Assembly (NCBI GenBank): GCA_026125925.1
Contig: JAHCKF010000060.1
Span: forward strand, 1-12,245
Reading direction: 5' to 3'
Length of the DNA stretch: 12,245 nt
Source: Pseudolabrys sp.
GTDB lineage: Bacteria; Pseudomonadota; Alphaproteobacteria; Rhizobiales; Xanthobacteraceae
Positions 1-6,937 of this stretch are shown here, in pieces. The position numbers were made by a program, and so were the translations under genes. How positions within the stretch are numbered: position 1 is the first letter of the stretch; every line of letters begins with the position of its first letter. The notes under the pieces were generated by a model. The model saw nothing but the letters and a program-made list of their open reading frames with translations. It searched no databases and was not told the DNA's origin.

Positions 1-241
1 TGTCGCCGCGGTGTCGTGCGGCGTATTCCGCGGTACCGCCGTGCTCGATCTCGATTACGCCGAGGATTCGGAAGCGGACACCGACGCCAATTTCGTCATG
101 ACCGGTTCTGGCAACATCATCGAGGTGCAGGGCACCGCGGAGAAGGAGCCGTTCAGCGAAGAGCAGTTGCTCGCGCTGCTGGCGCTGGCGCGCAAGGGCA
201 CCGGCAAGCTCATCGAACTGCAGAAGATGGCGATCGGCTAG
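1..241 (+). CDS. rph: Ribonuclease PH, C-terminal part (5' end outside window)
   Basis: About 79 C-terminal residues of RNase PH are present, read from base 2 to the TAG at 239-241. RNase PH is a phosphate-dependent 3'-5' exoribonuclease that trims tRNA 3' ends and acts as a hexameric ring in the cytoplasm. Visible family signatures are LDLDYAEDS, which holds acidic residues of the active-site region, then [10 protein letters not shown] and EVQGTAE, followed by the usual C-terminal helix ([14 protein letters not shown]). No defect is seen in the part present. The stop codon shares its last base with the GTG of rdgB, which indicates an operon with translational coupling. rph-rdgB-hemW, often behind hrcA/grpE, is a common alphaproteobacterial order. 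Identity is near certain; the catalytic N-terminal half cannot be assessed. Confidence 0.95.
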   Translation, partial: VAAVSCGVFRGTAVLDLDYAEDSEADTDANFVMTGSGNIIEVQGTAEKEPFSEEQLLALLALARKGTGKLIELQKMAIG

Positions 242-876
242 TGGCGCATCGCCAGCTCACCGGCTCCGTCATTATCGCCACGCATAATCCCGGCAAGCTC
301 GCCGAGATGCGCGAGCTGCTGGCGCCGTACAACATCGCGGCGACGTCCGCGGCCGAACTCAATCTCCCGGAGCCGGACGAGACCGGCAAGACCTTCGCCG
401 CCAATGCGCGCATCAAGGCAATGGCCGCGGCGAATGCCACCGGTCGTGCCGCGTTTGCCGATGATTCCGGTCTTTGCGTCGATGCCCTCGCCGGCGATCC
501 CGGCATCTACTCGGCGCGCTGGGCCGGACCCGATAAGGATTTCCGCGGCGCCATGAATCAGATCCAGACGCTGCTCGTCGAGAAGGGCGCGACCACGCCG
601 GAGCAGCGGCGAGGCCACTTTATCGCCGCGCTGTGCATCGCCTGGCCGGACGGTCACATCGAGGAGTTCGAAGGCCGCGCCGACGGCGTCATCGTCTGGC
701 CACCGAAGGGAACTGCCGGCTTCGGCTACGATCCATTGTTCCTTCCGGATGGCCACGACCGCACCTTCGGCGAGATGACGGCTGACGAAAAGCACGGTTT
801 GCCGCCGAAAGGCATGGGCTTGTCGCATCGCGCGCGGGCTTTCGTGATGCTGGCAAAGGCGTGTTTGAAGCCATAG
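241..876 (+). CDS. rdgB: XTP/dITP (non-canonical purine NTP) pyrophosphatase
   Basis: RdgB/HAM1 hydrolyses dITP, dXTP and ITP to the monophosphate plus pyrophosphate, keeping deaminated purines out of DNA and RNA. The 211-residue product has the family's usual length. Visible signatures are the substrate loop THNPGK (residues 14-19), FADDSGL with the catalytic aspartate pair at 74-75, SARWAG (91-96), GFGYDPLF (160-167) and SHR (195-197). The start is the GTG at 241-243, which overlaps the rph TAG by one base. It is the only standard start codon between that stop and the essential THNPGK motif; the next ATG (307) would delete the motif. The longer open frame to the left is an out-of-frame shadow of rph. 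Translation is probably coupled to rph, since no strong Shine-Dalgarno sequence precedes it. Confidence 0.95.
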   Translation: MAHRQLTGSVIIATHNPGKLAEMRELLAPYNIAATSAAELNLPEPDETGKTFAANARIKAMAAANATGRAAFADDSGLCVDALAGDPGIYSARWAGPDKDFRGAMNQIQTLLVEKGATTPEQRRGHFIAALCIAWPDGHIEEFEGRADGVIVWPPKGTAGFGYDPLFLPDGHDRTFGEMTADEKHGLPPKGMGLSHRARAFVMLAKACLKP

Positions 877-877
877 C

Positions 878-897
878 CGCCGCCTGGCGGCGTTCTT
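878..897 (+). terminator. Possible Rho-independent terminator of the rph-rdgB operon
   Basis: Two bases after the rdgB stop lies a G+C-only inverted repeat (arms 878-883 and 887-892, loop CTG), followed directly by TTCTT. Stem and position fit an intrinsic terminator, but the T tract is short and interrupted. It may therefore be partial, letting some transcription reach hemW. Confidence 0.4.
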
Positions 898-957
898 CAC
901 GCTAGAGAATTTGCTAAAATTTTAAATACTTGTCCGCAGCGAAAATGCGTCTTTGCT

Positions 958-985
958 GGCGGGAACCGCCTTGCGCGCCTATAGT
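958..985 (+). promoter_or_regulatory. Possible hemW promoter with an adjacent small palindrome
   Basis: TATAGT at 980-985 matches the -10 consensus at five of six positions and lies 7 bases before the hemW ATG at 993. Just upstream is a perfect 5-bp inverted repeat with a GAA spacer (GGCGG at 958-962, CCGCC at 966-970), about where a -35 element would be, but no good -35 hexamer is visible. A second AT-rich stretch (TAAAAT, 915-920) also lacks a -35 partner. The promoter call is weak. Confidence 0.25.
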
Positions 986-992
986 CTTTAAC

Positions 993-2162
993 ATGCCGTT
1001 AACCAATACCGTCGCGCCCCATCAGGACTTCGCCGTCTACGTCCACTGGCCGTTCTGCCTGTCGAAGTGTCCATACTGCGACTTCAACAGTCACGTCCGC
1101 CATGGCGGCTATGACGAGAGGCGCTATCTGCGCGCCATCGAAAGCGAGATCGCCGCGACCGCGTCGCGCATCGGACCGCGCACCGTGTCGTCGGTGTTCT
1201 TCGGCGGTGGCACGCCGTCGCTGATGCAGCCCGCGACCGTCGAAGCCATCATCAACGCCATCGGCAAGCACTGGACGCTCAAGAACGACGCCGAGATCTC
1301 GCTCGAAGCCAATCCGACCAGCGTCGAGGCAACGCGCTTCCGCGGCTATCGCGCCGCCGGCGTCAATCGCGTCTCGCTGGGCGTCCAGGCGCTCGACGAC
1401 CGGTCGCTGAAAGAACTCGGCCGCCTGCACACCGCCGATGAAGCGCTCGCCGCCATCGCCGTGGCGCGTTCGATCTTCGATCGCTACTCGTTCGATCTCA
1501 TCTACACGCGGCCGCGGCAAACGCTCGCCGAATGGGCCATCGAACTCAATCGCGCCATTTCCGAAGCCGCCGAGCATCTGTCGCTCTATCAACTCACCAT
1601 CGAACCCGGCACGCCGTTCTTCGGCCTGCACAAGGCCGGCAAGCTGGTGATGCCGGAAGAAGGTTTGGCGCGCGACCTTTACGATTTGACGCAGCAAGTG
1701 TGCGCCGATGCAGGACTGCCCGCATACGAAGTGTCGAACCACGCACGGCCGGGCGCCGAGTGCCGGCACAATCTCGTCTATTGGCGCGGCCATGAATATG
1801 CCGGCGTCGGTCCGGGCGCGCATGGCCGGCTCAATGTCGATGGCCGCCGCTACGCCACCGAGACCGAGCGCAGGCCGGAGACCTGGCTCGATCTGATCGA
1901 CGCCAATGGCATCGGCCTGACCGTCGATGAAGCGTTGCAGCCCGGCGAAGTCGCTGACGAATTCCTGCTGATGGGGCTGCGCCTCACCGAAGGCATCGAC
2001 CCGCAGCGTTTCGCGGTCCTGTCCGGGCGCACGCTCGATCCGAAGCGGCTGGCATTCCTCATGGATGGCGGCGCCGTCGAGACCATGGACAACGGCCGCC
2101 TGCGCGTGACGCCGTCCGGCTTCCCGCTGCTCGATGCTGTGGTCGCCGATCTGGCGGCGTAA
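993..2162 (+). CDS. hemW: Radical SAM heme chaperone HemW (HemN-like)
   Basis: This 389-residue protein of the HemN/HemW radical-SAM family carries the [4Fe-4S]-binding CX3CX2C motif at C22, C26 and C29. Phenylalanine at 31 (CPYCDF) is typical of HemW, whereas true coproporphyrinogen dehydrogenase HemN has a fourth cysteine there. Other signatures are GGGTPS (71-76), LEANPTS and HNLVYW (259-264). HemW binds heme and is thought to deliver it to membrane respiratory proteins; many genomes mislabel it as oxygen-independent coproporphyrinogen oxidase. R175 sits in PRQT, where many relatives have PGQT; I do not regard this as inactivating. The ATG at 993 is chosen because it leaves a short family-like N-terminus; ATG 945 and TTG 930 are in-frame alternatives. 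No Shine-Dalgarno sequence precedes it. It lies downstream of rph-rdgB but is separated by 116 bp and a possible terminator. Confidence 0.93.
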   Translation: MPLTNTVAPHQDFAVYVHWPFCLSKCPYCDFNSHVRHGGYDERRYLRAIESEIAATASRIGPRTVSSVFFGGGTPSLMQPATVEAIINAIGKHWTLKNDAEISLEANPTSVEATRFRGYRAAGVNRVSLGVQALDDRSLKELGRLHTADEALAAIAVARSIFDRYSFDLIYTRPRQTLAEWAIELNRAISEAAEHLSLYQLTIEPGTPFFGLHKAGKLVMPEEGLARDLYDLTQQVCADAGLPAYEVSNHARPGAECRHNLVYWRGHEYAGVGPGAHGRLNVDGRRYATETERRPETWLDLIDANGIGLTVDEALQPGEVADEFLLMGLRLTEGIDPQRFAVLSGRTLDPKRLAFLMDGGAVETMDNGRLRVTPSGFPLLDAVVADLAA

Positions 2163-2172
2163 GTTTCTTGCT

Positions 2173-2259
2173 CGTCATGCCCGGCCTTGTGCCGGGCATC
2201 CACGTCTTAATAGCTGTCGGAGTAAGGCGTGGATGGCCGGGACAAGCCCGGCCATGACG
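2173..2259. repeat. Nested palindromic (REP/BIME-like) intergenic element
   Basis: Two 36-bp arms (2173-2208 and 2224-2259) are inverted copies separated by 15 bp. Each arm also holds its own perfect hairpin with 9-bp stems: 2178-2186/2192-2200 around CTTGT, and 2232-2240/2246-2254 around ACAAG. Where the arms differ inside the stems, the changes are paired, so both hairpins stay perfect. The element lies in the 140-bp gap between the converging hemW and lipoprotein genes, where it could act as a bidirectional transcription barrier. Similar CGTCATG(G/C)CCGG...-type repeats are common in Bradyrhizobium and relatives, from memory. The remaining sequence, 2260-2302, includes GCGCTCGCGCCCCGG and may be a repeat remnant. 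No gene is seen here. Confidence 0.85.
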
Positions 2260-2302
2260 GAGTGCGATGCTTTGCGCTCGCGCCCCGGAATGACAGCGTT
2301 TC

Positions 2303-3475
2303 CTAAAACGCCTTCGGCGCGGGGCTCACGACCTGGCCGCCGCCGGGCGCGACGCGCAGCACGGCAAGGCCGCGTTCGTTGGTGCCATCGCTCTTGAAGC
2401 GGAACACGCCATCGATGCCGGCAAAGCCCGACGAATTGGTGAGGATCTGTTCGCTGAAGCGCTGCGCGCCCTGCGTCTTGACCAGCGCCGCGACCAGCGC
2501 CACAGCGTCGTAAGCGAGTGTTGCCGTGCGCACCGGATCCTGGCCGTAGCGCCCGCGATAGCGCGTCGCGAAGCTGCGGAAGCCCGCGGCATCCGGCGCG
2601 GCGTACCAACCGCCGGCAAGCGCCGGCGTCTGGAAGATACGCGGCTCTTCCCAGAGGCCGGTGCCAAGCAGCTGCAGCCGCTTCAGGTTCACGCGGTTGG
2701 CTTCGAGTTGCGCCACCACCTGCGGCACGGCATCGGCGCCATCGGGAAGGAACAGCGCATCGGCGCGGCCGGCGGCTTGGGCAACGCGGCGCACGGCCTC
2801 ACCCATGCGCGACGGATCGAGCGGATATTTCTCGAGCGCGACAACGCGGCCGCCGCGGCGTGCCACTTCCTGCTGGAACGCGGCCTCAACCACGGTACCG
2901 TAGGCATTGTCCGGCAGCAGCGCCGCGAAGGAGCGCTTGCCGCGCGACACCGCGAAATCGACGATGCGCTTGACGTCCGACTCCGGCAGGAAGCTGAGCA
3001 GATAGACGCCGCGCGTCGCCACGCTGGAGTCGGTCGAAAACGCGATGACCGGAATGTTGCGGCCCCGCGCCACGGCACCGACTGCGCTGACGGACTGCGC
3101 GAACAGCGGCCCGATGATGATCTCGGCACCTTCGCCGAGCGCCTGCTGGGCGGCGGCCTGCGCGCCTTGCGGCGAACCGCCGTCGTCCTTCACCAGGAGC
3201 TGGATGTTCGGCTCCTTGAATTCGGCGAGCGCCATTTCGGCGGCATTCTTCATTGACTGCGCCGCGACGCCGGCATTGCCCTGCGCCGAGAGCGGCAGGA
3301 TGAGGCCGACGCGAATCTGCCCGCTGCCGATCTGCGACGGCTGCGCCGGTTCACCTCCCGGCGGTGTCGGCTGATTGGGCGTATCCAGCCGATCAAGCGC
3401 GCCGCTGGTACACCCGGCCAGCGCCAGGGCTGCGGCAGCGGAGCCGCCGACGATGATGAGACGGCGGCGGGTCAC
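2303..3475 (-). CDS. Putative penicillin-binding protein activator (LpoA/YraM-like) lipoprotein
   Basis: From the GTG at 3475 this is a 390-residue lipoprotein. Residues 1-22 form a signal peptide with arginines 3-5, a hydrophobic core and lipobox LAGC, with C22 as the lipidated residue. The following threonine, not aspartate, suggests outer-membrane sorting by the E. coli rule. A Pro/Gly-rich linker (about 33-52) leads into a type-I periplasmic-binding fold beginning IRVGLILPLSAQG and spanning about 54-380, with IIGPLFAQSV typical of the branch. In E. coli, YraM/LpoA activates PBP1A in peptidoglycan synthesis and sits between yraL (rsmI) and yraN. Here the gene is also divergent from rsmI, with yraN next, so synteny supports the LpoA-like reading. 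It lacks the N-terminal TPR part of gamma-proteobacterial LpoA, and a branched-chain-amino-acid-type binding protein is the alternative. GTG 3475 has AGG about 7 bases upstream; an in-frame TTG nine codons earlier is possible. Confidence 0.82.
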   Translation of the reverse strand: MTRRRLIIVGGSAAAALALAGCTSGALDRLDTPNQPTPPGGEPAQPSQIGSGQIRVGLILPLSAQGNAGVAAQSMKNAAEMALAEFKEPNIQLLVKDDGGSPQGAQAAAQQALGEGAEIIIGPLFAQSVSAVGAVARGRNIPVIAFSTDSSVATRGVYLLSFLPESDVKRIVDFAVSRGKRSFAALLPDNAYGTVVEAAFQQEVARRGGRVVALEKYPLDPSRMGEAVRRVAQAAGRADALFLPDGADAVPQVVAQLEANRVNLKRLQLLGTGLWEEPRIFQTPALAGGWYAAPDAAGFRSFATRYRGRYGQDPVRTATLAYDAVALVAALVKTQGAQRFSEQILTNSSGFAGIDGVFRFKSDGTNERGLAVLRVAPGGGQVVSPAPKAF

Positions 3476-3715
3476 GCCCTGCCTGTCAGATCGAATTCGC
3501 AATAACCCCGTTCCCTCGTCTGCGAGCGACCCCCGGCCAGTCCTAGCCGGTAAAGTCCATTTTGTCCCGCAAAAGTTAAGATGATGAATACATGGAGGAA
3601 TTTTAAGTTTTTGTGCGCCTCTAGTAAGCCCGGCGGGCCATGGCAGCGGCGCGTTGATGCGCAAAAGCGCCGCACAAAACCACGCAGTGGGCTGCCGAGC
3701 GGCTAGAGTATTGCC
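3476..3715. other. Divergent intergenic spacer between the LpoA-like gene and rsmI
   Basis: This 240-bp spacer must hold the start signals for both neighbours. Its middle (about 3550-3615) is clearly richer in A/T than the flanking genes, but I find no convincing -35/-10 pair on either strand. There is a 41-codon + ORF (3581-3706, starting ATGATGAATACA) rich in Arg and Lys, without a good ribosome binding site. No RNA gene or repeat is recognised. Confidence 0.5.
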
Positions 3716-4618
3716 ATGAGCGATCGAAATGCCACTCGCCAATACGCCCCGCTGGGCGCCATGATCGAAGCCCCGGCTCTCGAGGCCGGGCTTTATCTGG
3801 TGGCGACGCCCATCGGCAATCTTGGCGACATCAGCCTGCGCGCGCTGGCGACCTTGGCGGCCGCAGACGTCATCGCCTGCGAGGACACCCGGGTCACGCG
3901 CAAGCTGACCGAACGCTACGGCATCGGTGCGCCGCTCACCGCCTATCACGAGCACAACTCCGACGAGGCGCTGCCGAAGCTCCTTGGCCGTCTCGCCGAG
4001 GGCCAGGCGGTGGCGCTGGTGTCGGATGCCGGCACGCCGTTGGTTTCGGACCCGGGCTACCGGCTGGTGCGCGCGGTCGTCGAGGCGGGTCACAAGGTTA
4101 CAGCGGTGCCGGGTGCGTCGTCGGTGCTGACGGCACTCTCCCTCTCGGGCCTGCCGAACGATCGGTTTTTCTTTGAAGGTTTTCTGCCGCCGAAGCAGGC
4201 GGCGCGGCAGAAGCGGATTGCCGAACTGGCACTCGTCCCGGCAACCATCGTGCTGTTCGAAACCGGCCCGCGTGTTGCCGCTTCGCTTGCCGATCTCGCC
4301 GCTGGGCTCGGCGATCGGCAGGCGTCGGTCTGCCGCGAACTGACTAAACTGCATGAGGAGGTCCGCCGCAGCGATCTGGCTGCGCTGGCGCAGGATTATG
4401 CCGAAGGCGCCGAAAGCCGCGGAGAGTTTGTCATCGTGATCGCGCCACCGGTCGACCAGGAAGCCGCGGATGCCGACATCGACGCGCTGCTGCGCGCTGC
4501 ACTCACCCGCGTCTCGGTGAAGGACGCCGTCGGCGAAGTCGCCTCCGCCACCGGCCGCGCTCGCCGCGAGGTCTACCAACGCGCGCTTGAACTCGCCAAA
4601 AGCGATGGCAAGGATTGA
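3716..4618 (+). CDS. rsmI: 16S rRNA (cytidine1402-2'-O)-methyltransferase
   Basis: RsmI (YraL) uses S-adenosylmethionine to 2'-O-methylate C1402 of 16S rRNA, a ribosomal P-site residue also modified by RsmH. The 300-residue protein shows the tetrapyrrole-methylase-fold signatures in order: [17 protein letters not shown] (28-44), CEDTR (55-59), the SAM-binding [12 protein letters not shown] (103-114) and [17 protein letters not shown] (from 131). A C-terminal helix-turn-helix-like RsmI domain lies at about 265-295 ([22 protein letters not shown]). ATG 3716 is chosen; the Shine-Dalgarno sequence is weak, and ATG 3761, which would remove 15 non-conserved residues, cannot be excluded. yraN follows 2 bp after the stop, so the two are cotranscribed. 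The pair is conserved in many proteobacteria. Confidence 0.95.
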   Translation: MSDRNATRQYAPLGAMIEAPALEAGLYLVATPIGNLGDISLRALATLAAADVIACEDTRVTRKLTERYGIGAPLTAYHEHNSDEALPKLLGRLAEGQAVALVSDAGTPLVSDPGYRLVRAVVEAGHKVTAVPGASSVLTALSLSGLPNDRFFFEGFLPPKQAARQKRIAELALVPATIVLFETGPRVAASLADLAAGLGDRQASVCRELTKLHEEVRRSDLAALAQDYAEGAESRGEFVIVIAPPVDQEAADADIDALLRAALTRVSVKDAVGEVASATGRARREVYQRALELAKSDGKD

Positions 4619-4620
4619 GC

Positions 4621-5064
4621 ATGGGCAAAGACGACAGCGCGCTGCCGCCGCTTCCGCGCAACCCGCGCGTTCCCGGGCTGCGGACGAAAGGTCAAAAGCC
4701 GGAGGCGAGCCCGGAGCGTCAGGCCGCCTTCAATCGCGGCATCTCGGCGGAAAGCCTCGCCGCCGCCTGGTTGATCGGCAAGGGCTATCGCGTTCTGGCG
4801 CGGCGTTTCCGCTCCGGCGCCGGCGAGATCGACATCGTCGCCGGGCGGCGGCACACCATCATCTTCGTCGAGGTCAAGGCGCGCGCTTCGCTCGACGACG
4901 CCGCCGAGTCAGTGACGCCGCGCCAGCGCGGCCGCATCGCCACCGCCGCCGAGATCTGGCTGGCACAAAATCCGCATGTTGTGTTCAAGGACCTGCGGTT
5001 CGACGCCATCCTGATCGCGCCCGGCAAGCTGCCGCGGCATATTCAGGGTGCGTTTGAGACGTGA
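4621..5064 (+). CDS. yraN: YraN family (UPF0102) predicted endonuclease-fold protein
   Basis: The 147-residue product has the UPF0102 core, a restriction-endonuclease/Holliday-junction-resolvase-like fold. Candidate metal-binding residues are E44, E69 and D71 in GEIDIVA, and E84 and K86 in FVEVKAR, matching the E...D...ExK pattern. The biological role of YraN is not established; DNA recombination or repair is presumed from the fold. The first roughly 35 residues are a Pro/Arg/Lys-rich, probably disordered extension not needed for the fold. ATG 4621 is preferred because AAGGA (4610-4614) precedes it by 6 bases, inside the end of rsmI; a TTG six bases earlier overlaps the rsmI stop and is less likely. 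It is translationally linked to rsmI. The next downstream feature is a palindromic repeat, then a convergent chemoreceptor gene. Confidence 0.9.
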   Translation: MGKDDSALPPLPRNPRVPGLRTKGQKPEASPERQAAFNRGISAESLAAAWLIGKGYRVLARRFRSGAGEIDIVAGRRHTIIFVEVKARASLDDAAESVTPRQRGRIATAAEIWLAQNPHVVFKDLRFDAILIAPGKLPRHIQGAFET

Positions 5065-5066
5065 GT

Positions 5067-5150
5067 GTCGTCCCCGCGAAGGCGGGGACCCATACGCCGT
5101 GTCCCATCGAGAGACCTGTGATTATGGGTCCCCGCCTTCGCGGGGACGAC
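5067..5150. repeat. Perfect inverted repeat (REP-like), probable bidirectional terminator
   Basis: Arms of 28 bp (5067-5094 and 5123-5150) are exact reverse complements, separated by 28 bp. Each arm starts or ends with GTCGTCCCCGCGAAGG and contains a smaller internal stem (TCCCCGC/GCGGGGA). The element begins 2 bp after the yraN stop and ends 1 bp before the stop codon of the converging chemoreceptor gene, so it fills nearly all of the 87-bp gap. Arms of this sequence type are widespread intergenic repeats in alphaproteobacteria. Read as protein they give the PAKAGTH and GPRLRGDD strings often seen as spurious ORFs. A role as a two-way terminator or mRNA 3'-end stabiliser is inferred. Confidence 0.88.
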
Positions 5151-5151
5151 A

Positions 5152-6846
5152 TTAAGCGCTCAGCCGTTCAAAGAACTGATCGACCTGGCCGCGGATGCGC
5201 GAGGCCACCTGCCCGAGGTCGTCGGCGACGCTTTTCACCGTACCGGCGCTGGTACGCGTGTCGGCCGTGGCGCTGCCGACGAGCCCGACTTCTTTGGCGG
5301 TATCGATGGTACGCAGCGCCGCGGTCTCGACGCTGCGGGCGATTTCGCTGGTCGCCGCGCCCTGCTCGGTGACGGCGGCGGCGATTGCGCCGGAGATATT
5401 GCCGATTTCGCGGATGGTCCGTTCGATCGCGTTGATGGCCTCGATCGACGTCGCGGTCGCCCGCTGCATGCCGGCGATCTGCGCGCTGATTTCCTCGGTG
5501 GCACGGCTGGTCTGACCGGCCAATGCCTTGACCTCGCCGGCGACGACGGCAAAACCGCGGCCGGCCTCACCCGCGCGCGCCGCCTCGATCGTGGCATTGA
5601 GCGCCAGCAGATTGGTCTGCTCGGCGATATCGGTGATCAACTTGACGACGTCACCGATGCGGGTCGCCGCCTCGCCGAGTTCCTTGACCGCGCGGTTGGT
5701 CTGGCCAGCCTCGCTGACCGCCTTCGAGGCGATAGCGTTAGACTGCGACACCTGGCGGTCGATCTCGTTGACCGACGCCGACAATTCGTCGGCCGCCGAG
5801 GCGATATCGCGGACATTGGCCGAGGCCTCCGATGAGGCCTGCTCGGCGCGCGTGGTCTGCATCGACGCCACATCCGCCGCGCCGGCCAGCCGCGTCGAAG
5901 CGGCCAGCATCTGGTCGGAGATCTGGCCGAGCTCCGATAAGGTCGCTTCGACCTCCGCGGAGAAGCGGGCGATCTCACTGTTGATCTCGCGCTGGCGGAC
6001 GGCGCGCTGCTCGGCTTCTTCCACGACGGTCTGGTTGAGCTCGCGGTTATGCATCATTGCCCGATGGAAGACCTCGATCGAACGCGCCATGGCGCCGATC
6101 TCGTCCTGACGGTCGCTATAGGGGATAGAAGCCACCTGCGAGCCATTGGCCACCGACTCGGTCACCCGCGTGATCGCCGTCAGCGGCTTGACGATACCTC
6201 GCGCAATGAACAGCAAGGCTGTCGTCGCCAGTGCGGCGAGCGCCGCGAAGATGGCGAGCCAGCGCAGGCCCTGATTGATGTTGCCGTTGATCTCGTTAAA
6301 GGCCAACTCGGCGCGGCCGGAGTATTGATCGGTCAACGCCTTGAGATCGGCATTGAGCTCCTTGCGCTCGCCGCGGCTGGCCTCGCCCCAAGTGCGCGCC
6401 GCCTCGGCGCCCTCCTCTGTACCAAGACGCGCCAGCTCGCGCCGATAGGCGACGAAGGCGTCGACGCGTTTGGAAAACTTTTCGAACAACGCCGCATCGT
6501 CCGCATGAACCGTCTTCTTCCAGTCGGCCATCAGCGCTTCGATACGGTCGAGGAAGACGTTGATGCCGTCGATGAACTGCTGACGGGCGGCCCGGTCGTT
6601 CGGCAGGTAGATGCCGCGCGATTCGGCGACCACGGCGTAGATGAGGCCGTTGATGCGCTCGATGTTTTTCATGCCGGAATTGGCCGATCCGTAGTCCGAG
6701 GTCAGGACTGCGTAGTGGCGCGCATTGATGACGGCCGAACCGGACAGCGCCAGCGCTGTCATGGCCATCAGGGCAAAGATCGCATAAAGCTTGGCGGCAA
6801 TCGAAAGCTTCGGCAATGTCACTTGCAGCCCCATCCAGCACGGCAT
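5152..6846 (-). CDS. Methyl-accepting chemotaxis protein
   Basis: This is a full-length transmembrane chemoreceptor of 564 residues from ATG 6846. In order it has a short cytoplasmic N-terminus, TM1 at about 20-40, a periplasmic four-helix-bundle-type sensor at about 41-193, TM2 at about 194-214, HAMP at about 217-268, a coiled coil, and the signalling domain to the C-terminus. The signalling tip that binds CheA and CheW is intact at 409-435 ([20 protein letters not shown] then GRGFAVV). The C-terminus (QFFERLSA) has no CheR-docking pentapeptide. The ligand cannot be told from sequence. Start alternatives are ATG 6834 and GTG 6822; the last has GGGG six bases upstream and would begin directly with [11 protein letters not shown], so it may be the true start. 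It sits between yraN and gshB but on the opposite strand, as its own transcription unit. Confidence 0.93.
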   Translation of the reverse strand: MPCWMGLQVTLPKLSIAAKLYAIFALMAMTALALSGSAVINARHYAVLTSDYGSANSGMKNIERINGLIYAVVAESRGIYLPNDRAARQQFIDGINVFLDRIEALMADWKKTVHADDAALFEKFSKRVDAFVAYRRELARLGTEEGAEAARTWGEASRGERKELNADLKALTDQYSGRAELAFNEINGNINQGLRWLAIFAALAALATTALLFIARGIVKPLTAITRVTESVANGSQVASIPYSDRQDEIGAMARSIEVFHRAMMHNRELNQTVVEEAEQRAVRQREINSEIARFSAEVEATLSELGQISDQMLAASTRLAGAADVASMQTTRAEQASSEASANVRDIASAADELSASVNEIDRQVSQSNAIASKAVSEAGQTNRAVKELGEAATRIGDVVKLITDIAEQTNLLALNATIEAARAGEAGRGFAVVAGEVKALAGQTSRATEEISAQIAGMQRATATSIEAINAIERTIREIGNISGAIAAAVTEQGAATSEIARSVETAALRTIDTAKEVGLVGSATADTRTSAGTVKSVADDLGQVASRIRGQVDQFFERLSA

Positions 6847-6937
6847 AAATCCGGGTTCCAGCAGTCTCGCCTTAATACGTTAACGATCTGTTTTCCTTAA
6901 CCTTTGGCCCTTCGTCTTAGAGCGCCGGAAAGCCCCC
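6847..6937. promoter_or_regulatory. Divergent promoter region of the chemoreceptor gene and gshB with TTAA motifs
   Basis: The 91-bp spacer is A/T-rich in its middle and holds three TTAA-type motifs: 6872-6875, 6880-6883 (inside the 8-bp palindrome CGTTAACG, 6878-6885) and TTAACC at 6897-6902. These resemble CtrA half-sites of alphaproteobacteria, but none is spaced TTAA-N7-TTAA, so CtrA control is only a possibility. No convincing -35/-10 pair was found. Confidence 0.3.

Noticed and set aside
16..240. A 75-codon N-terminal extension of RdgB
   Set aside because: It is an out-of-frame reading of rph with a very Arg/Gly/His-rich translation. The GTG at 241 gives the family-length protein.
999..1823. 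A 274-codon minus-strand open frame opposite hemW
   Set aside because: Shadow of hemW in high-GC DNA. The + strand holds all HemW motifs and no ribosome binding site or domain supports the antisense frame.
2173..2259. Palindromic repeats considered as the start of a CRISPR array
   Set aside because: Only two inverted arms with no series of direct repeats and spacers; the same holds for 5067-5150.
2303..4579. A 758-codon open frame on the minus strand covering the lipoprotein gene and continuing antisense through rsmI
   Set aside because: The portion beyond 3475 is the reverse of rsmI, with low-complexity Arg/Gly-rich translation. The lipoprotein signal peptide starting at 3475 marks the real start.
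5061..5372. A 103-codon + open frame beginning with VVPAKAGTH
   Set aside because: Its start is the translated palindromic repeat, a known type of spurious ORF, and the rest is antisense to the chemoreceptor gene.
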